Source: Vesta saturnalis
Lineage: Eukaryota > Arthropoda > Insecta > Coleoptera > Lampyridae
Direction of reading: 5' to 3'
DNA length: 64,000 nucleotides
Assembly: GCA_036346205.1 (NCBI GenBank)
Contig: JARFJB010001987.1
Coordinates: 3,699,501-3,763,500, forward strand
Position numbers and translations under genes: made by a program. Shown in pieces: positions 56,039-64,000 of the stretch (positions within the stretch are counted from its first letter, which is position 1; each line of letters starts with the position of its first letter). Under the pieces are notes generated by a model. That model was not told where the DNA came from. It saw only the letters and a program-made list of their open reading frames with translations, and ran no database searches.

Positions 56039-56234
56039 TGAAGAAAGTTTTGGATAAATTTAGTTTAAACCCAAGAAAAATGTTATTAGTTTAATTTAAG
56101 TATAATTAAAATCTCAAAGTTTTGTTTTCATTTGCCTTTTCTTTTTATCCTAAAATTTTACATTTTGAACGACCATGGACCATGGTTTGCCCCCCCCCCC
56201 TGTTATAAATCCTGGCTACGCCCTTGGGAAGGAA

Positions 56235-56831
56235 AGTGATTGGAAGTATGTGGACAATAATGAGAAATGAAAGCATGAGCCTAGCTGCGAAACGAGCAAT
56301 CTATAATGGCGTTTTCGTCCCGTCAGTACTGTATGGAAGTGAGACATGGGTATTTAAAAAAAAGCACGAAAGAAAAATAAATGCTGTGGGTATGAGATTC
56401 CTGAGAAGCGCATGTGGTAAAACGAGAAGGGACAAGATAAAAAAATGAATGCATAATGAGGTAGTGTGGTGAGGAAAATACGATGATGGATAGATATAAA
56501 AGTTGTATATTACGTTGGTTTGGTCACATTGAGAGAATGAACAACGCAAGATTAACGAAACAAATATATTTGAATGAGGTTAGGGGAAAGGCCGCGCCTG
56601 GTATTCCGCGTAAAACTTAGCTGAATGTAGTAAAATCTATGATAAAGGAAAGAAAGATAACGAGTTTTAAAAACAAAAGGGCATGTCAGAGACTATGTAT
56701 GAATCTTGCGGAAGCTAGGGAGGTATGCGGGGATAGGAAAGCATGGAGAAAGATTTTGAATGAAAAATCAATAAGAGGCAGGGATTGTTTTGCCTACCCC
56801 GCAAGGGAATGGCGTAAAGGTTAAGTTAAGT
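56235..56831 (+). pseudogene. RTE-like LINE, 3' part (after hAT)
   Basis: It continues the RT from 51,883: KVIGSMWTIMRNESMSLAAK, then YNGVFVPSVLYGSETWVFKK, and the C-terminal KRACQRLCMNLAEAREVCGD block at 56,672-56,731. It then ends GGCGTAAAGGTTAAGTTAAG. Breaks lie near 56,448 and 56,600. The tail repeats TTAAG and runs straight into mariner copy B. Confidence 0.85.
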
Positions 56832-57434
56832 TAAAGTTAATTAAATCACTTTTATCAAACTCCATTTTTCTAACAAACCTAACTATCTAACCAACTAAGA
56901 GAACTTAAAGAAAATTTACGAATTTTAAATGTCAATCAACCAAAGTGAAAGACTTTATTTCATTTTATTCTGTTTTAATGTTTGCCAATATGGCTATCCA
57001 AGACTTACCATTCAAACTGACTTACATTTTGAACGCTTACTTCAGTAGTTATAAGTACACCCAATTTTTTGCTATCCGTTTTTCAAACTTTTTCTTTACT
57101 TTGCTAACTAGTACCTAATTTCGATTAGTTCAATTAATCACTTAAGCTTGATTTGTGCAACAAATAGTTTTTTGTTTCATTAGTACAAAAAAATGTCAAT
57201 TTTCGCGACGAGAATGAAAGTTCCTGTACGACGCGAAGCGGAGTCCAGTAATCTTCTGAGTCCCGAGAATGCATTCTTTGCACGAATAAAACAAAAATTT
57301 TTCTCCAGCCACTTTTATCGTCATATTCAGTCATTTATTTATAGTTCACTACGTTTTTGGAAACCACTTATTTATGTCCCTATCAGCATCAGACATTAAT
57401 AATGCACATTTTATACAGAATGAGTATTAAATTA

Positions 57435-57632
57435 TTATAAGTTTTTGTTATGAACGAATAAGTTCAAAGGTAAATATGTAATTAAAAATCATTATTAATT
57501 TTATTAAATACATAAATAAAAGTTTATAGTAGATTTGAACCTACGACCTGTACTTTGCTAGAGTACCGCGCTAACCAACTGCGCCATCAAGGTTCAAGCC
57601 CCAATCGATGTAAACTTTGTCTTTATGTAAAG
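57435..57632 (-). repeat. tRNA-derived SINE, copy 3 (best head)
   Basis: The - strand reads CATAAAGACAAAGTTTACATC, then CTTGATGGCGCAGTTGGTTA (box A), GTACTCTAGCAAAGTAC (anticodon-like stem-loop) and GGTTCAAATC (box B), followed by the shared AT-rich body. The tRNA-like head could carry an AGC triplet in the loop. Because the same head-plus-body recurs, this is a SINE, not a functional tRNA. Confidence 0.75.
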
Positions 57633-57715
57633 TACAAGTCGTAGGTTCAAATCCTACTCGAGGTAAACTTTTTATTTATGTATTTAATAAAATTAATAAT
57701 AATTTTTAAGAATGA
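57628..57715 (+). repeat. SINE, copy 4, head-to-head with copy 3
   Basis: AAAGTACAAGTCGTAGG then TTCAAATCCTACTCGAGG is followed by TAAACTTTTTATTTATG and the body start. It begins in the middle of the tRNA head. Together with copy 3 it forms an inverted pair separated by almost nothing. Confidence 0.7.
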
Positions 57716-58723
57716 GCATTACTCTACTTTTTAGTGAAAAAAAAATTAGCGTGTAGTTTTTAATTAATATTCATTAGAATTTACCTGTATAAATTTCATT
57801 TAAATGTGACATATAGTGAAATAATGTGAAGATAGGTAGTGCCACCAGCAACAGCAAAAGTTGATTTCTGTTTATAGAAGATTTTCATTAAAAAGGTTTA
57901 AATAAACTTACTCTTGCTTAAAATTAAAATAAAAACAAAATTACATTAAATAGCGATACTTACTTATAACTGAAAACGTCGTTTGTGACGAACATGCGAA
58001 AATTTTATAAAGTTGTTTATTGAAGTAATGAAATGCCATAAGCGTCATTCCCATGAATTTGATATTTAGTGAAGGTTAACTTACTTTTTGTACTAGGCCA
58101 AAAACTAAACTACTTTTTGTACAGTTGCCATTGAGACCCGAAAAATCCGGGAATCAGCCAGTTTTGGTACGAAATACTGTCATAATATAGCCTCTTATTT
58201 AGGTGGTTGGAGAAAAAGTTTATTTTAGTAATGACTTCATTTTAAATTTATAGTGCAAAGTTTTATTTTGGATTTAACTTGTTTATTTCAATTGAAGTCT
58301 ATCTCTTTCAGTCTTGTTTCACCGATTCTTTACATGCATACAAGGAGTTTTGTTTAAAACTTGAAACAATTTAAAATGTATTATTATTATACTTACCGCA
58401 ATTTCCATAAAGTAATGGCATAACTTCTGATTCCTACGGTATAAATGATCAAATGCATACATTTTTAGAATCACGAAAGATGGCTGATTCCAAATATGCA
58501 ATAATATACAGGGTGTTCTATTTAAAAAACTTGAGAAATAAAAAAATAAAGATATTCCAAAATTTGATAGTAATTTTGACAAATAGAGCATATGTACTAA
58601 TATTTTCCGATTGTGCGTCTCTAAAAACTATACAATTTTTGTGAAGAAAGTTTTTCTCTATCTCTATTACTTTTTAAGTTATTTACCATCCACACACTAA
58701 TGAGCCACCCTGTATATATACAG

Positions 58724-59340
58724 GGTGGCCCACTTAAGCGGGATTGCTCCCTAACTCCCTTACTATTACAAATACAAAAAATGTCTTATATAAAAGTTGT
58801 CCACAGTCATAAACTACACATTTTAAAATTATTTTGAGAAATGGCAGAATTCCGATTATACCGGAAACTCATGCCAACTTCGTTATTTTAAACATAACAA
58901 CCTATATAATATTACATTTTTGAATTCCTCGTTGAATTTAAAGGTCACTTTAATAAACATACAATGGGTCTACGTGGCATTGCTTCTGAGTTATTTGACA
59001 TTTTGTAGAAAAAATTACGTTTGCAGCGGCTCCGAAAACTGTCAATATCTCGAAGACGGATACCAGTAAAGAGATGTGGCTTTCGTTTTTTACTTCCGAA
59101 AAGGGGTACCGCATCATTCTCATTCATTGCCAAAAATCTTGCTTTCAGAATTCAATAATTTCCATCGCTCCGAGAATAATTTTTTTGCAACATGGATAAC
59201 TTGATTTTTGTAAATGGAACCAATCATATTTTCTTACATCAGCGGATAGGAAATTAAATTTCCTTTCCATTGATGTAACATTATCGATATTTTGGAGTGA
59301 TAGTTTTCGAGATATTTACATTTTTATCTAATTTCAGTTT
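58724..59340. mobile_element. Start of another CAGGGTGG-ended mariner-like element
   Basis: ACAGGGTGGCCCACTTAAGC begins right after the TATATATA junction with copy B. The following 600 bp are a non-coding leader or trailer. A DUF4817-type start codon lies on the - strand at 59,840, so this may be its 3' half. Confidence 0.5.
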
Positions 59341-59343
59341 TAT

Positions 59344-59958
59344 GGCGCATTGCCGCGGTACTTTGGAAAATAACTTTTTTCAAACATGGATAACTTGATT
59401 TTTGTAATGCACAAGAAATAAACAATAAATACTCAAGAATTAAGAACACAAAACTCAAAAGAAATACACAAGAAATACATAAGAAATGAACAATAAATAT
59501 ATAAGGATTGCACAAGTAATACAAAATAATTACTTAAGGCTTACACAAGAAATAGAGAAGAAATGCACAAGAAATACACAATAAATGCATAAGGAAGGAT
59601 CAATAAATACATAAGGACAATTACTTAACGATTACAGAAGATATACAAAAGGAATACACAAGAAATACAGAAATACTTTTGAAAGGCTGTTTCTCGGGGA
59701 AGTCTTCGTTCAGGATACCGTACCGCATAAATCCTTGACGCCAATAACGCATTTCTTTGGCACTCTCCAAGAATGAAAGTCATGTCGATCAACTCTGCGT
59801 TGGACAACAACATTTTAATGAAAATGTCTTGTAGAAACACTTAAACTGATACACAAGACAGCAAAGCACAACAGAAGCTCAAGAAACTAACGTTTCTTAT
59901 CAGTTGTTTAAAACAATTGACAAACGTTTTCCAAAGCACCGCGGCAATGCGCAATGGA
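59344..59958. repeat. Inverted repeat GCGCATTGCCGCGG around a tandem-repeat block
   Basis: GGCGCATTGCCGCGGTACTT at 59,344 is inverted at 59,933-59,957 (GCACCGCGGCAATGCGCA). About 27 bp match with two differences. Between them, 59,405-59,690 is a degenerate short-unit tandem repeat built on CACAAGAAATA. Confidence 0.65.
59625..59840 (-). pseudogene. Mariner-like transposase N-terminus, copy C
   Basis: The frame reads AELIDMTFILGECQRNALLA then SRIYAVRYPERRLPRETAFQ, the DUF4817-type start, and then degenerates into the CACAAGAAATA tandem repeat. Only about 55 residues remain. The sequence differs clearly from copies A and B, so this is another subfamily. Confidence 0.65.
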
Positions 59959-60750
59959 CTCTACGTTGAAAATTCTATAAAAGCCTGTTTTTACGTTTAA
60001 ATGATATGTACGTGTCTAGATTGAACTTATAATATAAAAATCATGTTAAAATTAATTATTAATTAATTAATCTAGTTAAAATTTTACACAAAAATCTAGA
60101 TAACTTCTTTGTAAAACTATTAATCTAACAAAAACTACGTAAGTAGTACTGCGGCACCTCAACTTTCACTTTTTACGTCACAAAAGCCCCGGGGTGTGGG
60201 GCACTTGGCGTGGCCATTTTTTATTATATGCCCACGTGGGTGACCGGATTTTCCACCCTTATTTTTACTCGCTTACGTGAGAGACTGTATTTTTTACCCT
60301 TTTTTTGAGATGGTGATCTTTTAATTATTTTTATTAATATAAGATGATGATCTGTAATTATTTTTATTAATTAATTATCCTAGGGGGAGATTCTTAATCT
60401 GATAGTTTATAAGAAGATGATGATCTTTAATTTTTATTAATTAATTACTTTTAGCCCCTGGGAAATTGTGTAAAAGATAGTTTATTTAATTTTGTGTATA
60501 GGACACGTATTTTTAATAAACTTATGCCACCTACAACATATGGCTTTCAATTCTTCTTTAACCTTTTGCCTGTATTAAGGCCTTTTTACAGCTAAATATT
60601 TTGCTAACGTAAGGGGCAGGTCTTGGTGCTGGGGGCTGTATTTAGGGCTAGGGTTGGAGCTGTGTTCACAGTTAGGGTTATTTTTATCTTGTAGATCGTT
60701 TTTCTTGCCGTATCAGCTCTGACATTGGATTTATAATTAGATCTTTTCAA
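59959..60750. other. Region before the second Polinton's promoter repeats
   Basis: AT-rich to 60,140, then a GC-richer block (CCCCGGGGTGTGGGGCACTT near 60,189) and repeats of TTTTTATTAATTAATTA. The block near 60,140-60,300 could be an element end, but no inverted partner is in the window. No gene seen. Confidence 0.35.
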
Positions 60751-60754
60751 TGAT

Positions 60755-61590
60755 TCAATTTGAACTTTGACTATAAAAAATGCACATGTGTTTACGTGTA
60801 TTGGCTTACGCTAAGAAAAAAATGTTAAAAATATTTCAATTAATACTCACCGTTTATATACGAAATTACAACAGCGTACTTATTCTACCTTGAGAAAATT
60901 GCTAACCTTGAGAAACAAGTTGGCCTTGAAGTTAGCCTTGAAATTAGTTAGTCATTGCTTTTGAAAGACTACCTTGAGATTAGCTGTAAGTCTTGTTTTG
61001 AAGTTAACCTTGAAGTTAGCCTTGCGCATGACCTCAGACTATAAAAATGTACATTTGAGTTTACGTGTATTGGTTTATGCCTATTATGCCAAGAAATATG
61101 TTAAGGATATTTCTATTAATACTTCGTGTTTATATACGAAATTACAACAACATACTTATTCTACATTGAGAAAACTGTTAACCACGAGAAGCAAGCTGGC
61201 CTTGAAGTTAGTTAGTCATAGGTTTGAAGACGCCCTTGAAGTTAACTGTAGGTCCTGTTTTGAAGTTGACCTTGAAGTTAACCTTGCGCATGACCTCAGA
61301 CTATCAAAATATACATTTGAGCTTACGTGTATTAGATTATACTAAGAAAAATGTTATTAAAAAATATTTCTATTAATTACCATTTGTAGATTGCGTGTTT
61401 TTATCTATATACAAATTTTATTTTACAACAGCTACTTTTCTACCTTGAGAAAATTGTTAACCTTTGAGAAACAAGTCTGCCTTGAAGGTAGCCTTGAAGT
61501 TGGCTGTAAGTCCTGTTTTGAAGTTAACCTTGAAGTTAGCCTCAGGACCTGGAAGAATAGTATAAAAGCGTACGCCAGGGTTTAGTTAAT
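60755..61590 (+). promoter_or_regulatory. Tandem ~270-bp promoter-like repeats, each with a TATA-like box
   Basis: Three units begin near 60,765, 61,035 and 61,298, each opening GACTATAAAA or GACTATCAAAA then TTTACGTGTATTGG-like words. Each ends in runs of CCTTGAAGTTAGC. The last unit leads into AGTATAAAAGCG at 61,560, about 60 bp before the start codon of the PolB-type gene. The first two units share GCGCATGACCTCAGACTAT just before the box. The array looks like a duplicated promoter. Confidence 0.6.
61559..61570 (+). promoter_or_regulatory. TATA box of the OTU-PolB gene
   Basis: AGTATAAAAGCG lies 55-60 bp upstream of ATG 61,622, the expected spacing for a short leader. It is the fourth and most canonical of the tandem TATA-like boxes. 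Confidence 0.55.
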
Positions 61591-61621
61591 TTAGTTCTTG
61601 TTTAAAGAGCATAATATCGCT

Positions 61622-64000
61622 ATGGAATCTTTAACTGCTAATCAGATTTTGAGATTATTCAGTGCTGGTGCGTTAACCGACGAGGGGTTGAAAAACGCGT
61701 ACAATATCATCACTTTTAAGATGTTGTGTGAAAATGACACTATCGACTCGATCAATGTTTGTAATGATTTTACTGAGGCTGTACAACGAGTTGGTGGAAT
61801 GTAAGTATATATTTGTTTTTATTTTTTAAGATTTTTAATTATCTTTTTTATAGCCCTGTTCAAATAAATATGGATGATGTGTTTGACGATGATGAGATGA
61901 TGGAAACTACAGATGCGGAGGATTTGATAACGGTATGTCTTTTCTAATTTTTTATTGTATCGCTTACTGAACGAATACATTACAGCAAAACCAATCGGGT
62001 TCAGGCTCCCAACAACAGGCAGGGCCATCCTCTACGAGATTCAACCACATAAATATAATTGGGGAATCAAATAGTAAATTTATAAAAAAATTTAATACCA
62101 CATGTAAAATGCTACGATTTAACTTCAATGACGAGACGTGCAAGGATAATCCCTTAACATGGCTACAGGTAAAATATACCATTTTACTAAAGATTTGTCT
62201 AACACACATCTTTTTTTTACAGAGTGCATTTGAGGAACTGTATGCATACATAGTGAAGGATGCGGCTCCATCAGACCGTGTCGGGATCACGCTAAGAAAT
62301 CCAAATTTCCCAGACAAGCCAATTGGCTTGTCATTTAGAAGAGTGGACCAGTTGTCGGTGAAAGTGATAATGTCGCTGCTGGAAAAGGTAATGCAGAGTA
62401 ACTCTAGTTTTTTCTCAAGTGACTTATTAGTTTTAAACGTTGATAGAGTGTCGGTGCCTGTAGGCTATGGACTCAAAAACCTGACGGGGTTAAAATTTGC
62501 AGACTTTTGTAAATCCAAAAGACAAGGTATTGTTGTTGTACCATCAACAATTAAAGATAATAATTGTTTAGCTCGTGCCTTAGTTATTGCTATTGCATTT
62601 AGAAGTAACGATTCAATGCGTAGTAGTATGGAAGCGGGATGTCCACTACTTCAAGAGAGAGCTACACAGCTTTGCCAAAACAGCGGTGTAGATCTTAGTC
62701 AGGGCGGTAGTTACGAGCATATTCAAGCATTTCAAAATCATTTAGCTTCATATACCATTGTAGTTTATAATTCGCGTATAGGTGATTCAGTTTATTTTGA
62801 GGGTTCTAGGGAACCGAGTAGGGTAGTTTTAAATTTAATATTAGAAGACGAGCATTATAATGTCATCATCAGTCTCACTTCGGCTTTTACTTGTAGTTAT
62901 TACTGCGAGCAATGCAAAAAACGTAGTAACAACAAAAGACAGCGTGCGAAATGTATGTACCAGTGCCCCGCGTGTCATCAAAAGCCACCTTGTTCTATTG
63001 AAAACCCAAAAATTACTTGTAATGATTGCAGGAGATTTTTTTATGGGGTTGAATATCTTAAAAACCACAAGGATACTAAAGTATGCGAAAACATACGTCG
63101 ATGTTTAAAATGTCTTAAAACAACTGAAGTAAAGGGTAAACATAGATCCGGATACAGTCGCTGCCCTACATGCATGAACGAAAAACCTATCGGTCATCTC
63201 TGCTACATGGCCGTTACAAAGCTCGACGTGACAGCAGTAATGGTAAACCATCTATGTTTATCTTTTACGATTTGGAGTGTATGCAGGAGAAGGTGTGTGA
63301 GGGTACGAATGATAGATTTCTGCATGAGCCCAATCTATGCGTGGCCGCGAACGTTTGCTCTGTCTGTATCAAACACGCTGACAATTTAGATGAGCCGTGC
63401 TCAGTATGTAATAAAAGAGTGCATATTTTCAGGGAAAACCCTGTTGAATCGTTTCTGTCATATGTAGCCGAGAGAGCACGAAAATTTAAAGTTACATGCA
63501 TTGCGCATAACATGAAAGGGTACGACGGGTGTTTTGTGCTCAGGTGCATGCTAACTAATAATAATCAGTGGAAACCTAAAGTCATCTCCAACGGTTTAAA
63601 ACTAATTTCTATTCAATGTGACGATATTAGATTCATTGACTCTCTTAATTTCATCCCGTCACCGCTCTCGGCGTTTCCAAAAACTTTCAATTTCCACGAG
63701 TCCAAGGGTTATTTCCCATATCTCTTCAACACATCCGAGAACCAGAATTACGAGGGTCCGCTGCCAGCACTTGAATATTATTGTGCAGATCAGATGTCAG
63801 GGAAAGAACGTCAAAAACTTTTAGACTGGCACGCGGCCCATAGTAATTATGTTTTCAAGATGAGCGAGCAGATTGTGAGGTATTGCCTGATGGATGTTAA
63901 GATCCTTGTTAAAGGTTGTATTAGCTTCTGGTCCACCTTTACGACCCAAAATAAAGTCGATCCGTTTGAGGAGGCTACCACTATTGCTAGTGCCTGCAAT
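61622..64000 (+). CDS. polB: Polinton-like OTU/zinc-finger/DNA polymerase B fusion gene, four exons, incomplete at window end
   Basis: Exons are 61,622-61,800, 61,854-61,932, 61,986-62,168 and 62,223 to the end. All introns are GT-AG, 53-54 bp, and keep frame (phases 2, 0, 0). I chose ATG 61,622 (MESLTANQILRLFSAGA) because it follows the TATA box closely. The protein has an acidic linker, then an OTU-like domain with DNNCLARAL (Asp and Cys, near 62,560) and EDEHYNVI (His, near 62,850). Paired zinc-type cysteines follow (YYCEQC, YQCPAC, ITCNDC, RCLKC, RCPTC). PolB exonuclease I is FIFYDLEC (63,260), II is AHNMKGYDG (63,510) and III is RYCLMDVKIL (63,880). A one-base loss in the C-run near 63,211 shifts the frame before exonuclease I. 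Beyond that the frame is open to base 64,000. Confidence 0.75.

Larger units (their letters stand above)
51884..56226 (+). mobile_element. hAT transposon with TTF/ZMYM-type transposase
   Basis: The 4,343-bp element is flanked by the exact 8-bp duplication GGAAGGAA (51,876-51,883 and 56,227-56,234). Terminal inverted repeats are CATGGGCGTAGCCAG on the left and CAAGGGCGTAGCCAG on the right (reverse complement). Long C-runs lie just inside both ends. Removing it rejoins the RTE sequence found intact at 34,960 on the other strand. It contains the transposase gene and a solo LTR. Confidence 0.95.
56832..58732 (-). mobile_element. Mariner-like element, copy B (right arm of large palindrome, proximal piece)
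   Basis: The - strand runs from a terminal CAGGGTGGCTCAT-like end (58,708-58,698) through the leader to the transposase start MEFDKSDLI at 56,857, where the RTE insertion cuts it. It is the inverted counterpart of 43,953-45,275. An internal ACACCCTGTATATTA (read on the - strand from about 58,522) resembles a mariner terminus, so the arm may itself be composite. It also contains the inverted SINE pair. Confidence 0.7.

Noticed and set aside
57540..57592. Functional tRNA gene (AGC loop) on the - strand
   Set aside because: Acceptor stem does not close well, and head plus body repeat elsewhere, so it is a SINE.

Overview
The window looks like repeat-dense, AT-rich nuclear DNA of an arthropod, most likely an insect. 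I see no host gene, rRNA, bona fide tRNA gene, CRISPR array or bacterial operon. Nearly everything that can be read is transposable-element or integrated-virus DNA. The insect call rests on the element families present: Polinton/Maverick, Ty3/gypsy with an insect-style gag, Penelope-like elements with GIY-YIG, RTE-like and Jockey/CR1-like LINEs, hAT with a TTF/ZMYM finger, and Tc/mariner-like elements with an N-terminal helix-turn-helix of the DUF4817 type. The species cannot be named.

Region 1 (1-24,140) is one almost complete but decayed Polinton (Maverick/adintovirus-like) flanked by long terminal inverted repeats. The window begins about 100 bp inside its left end. Left-hand genes run on the + strand: phospholipase-A2-like capsid protein, double-jelly-roll major capsid protein, packaging ATPase, a conserved Polinton protein (DUF8207-like, tentative), a tail-fibre-like protein and a retrovirus-type integrase with chromodomain. 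On the - strand lie an unknown gene and the protein-primed DNA polymerase B. A two-exon accessory gene on + lies before the right repeat. The polymerase gene is cut twice: by a 2,350-bp solo-LTR-like insertion (6,375-8,724) and by a full-length 8.3-kb gypsy element (9,709-18,010, duplicated target ATAA).

Region 2 (24,140-41,330) is low-gene DNA holding remnants: a LINE RT fragment, a tRNA-derived SINE, two Penelope C-terminal pieces, a 5'-truncated RTE fragment sitting inside an (AT)n tract, a possible 818-bp solo LTR, and traces of a second Polinton (terminal-repeat fragment at 31.9 kb, tandem small OB-like genes at 32.3-33 kb, a second copy of the accessory gene at 38.4-39.0 kb).

Region 3 (41,330-58,730) is a nest. 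A mariner-like foldback with 0.9-kb arms is followed by a large imperfect palindrome whose arms are another mariner-like element. Its centre is a Penelope-like element whose terminal repeats contain hammerhead-ribozyme-like sequence. The right arm is split by an RTE-like LINE, which carries a hAT transposon (8-bp duplication GGAAGGAA), which in turn carries a solo LTR (duplication ATAG).

Region 4 (58,730-64,000) has another mariner fragment and then the start of a second, better preserved Polinton-like element. A three-unit tandem promoter repeat is followed by a four-exon gene encoding an OTU-like domain, zinc-finger cysteines and a PolB exonuclease domain. It runs off the window and shows one frame break.
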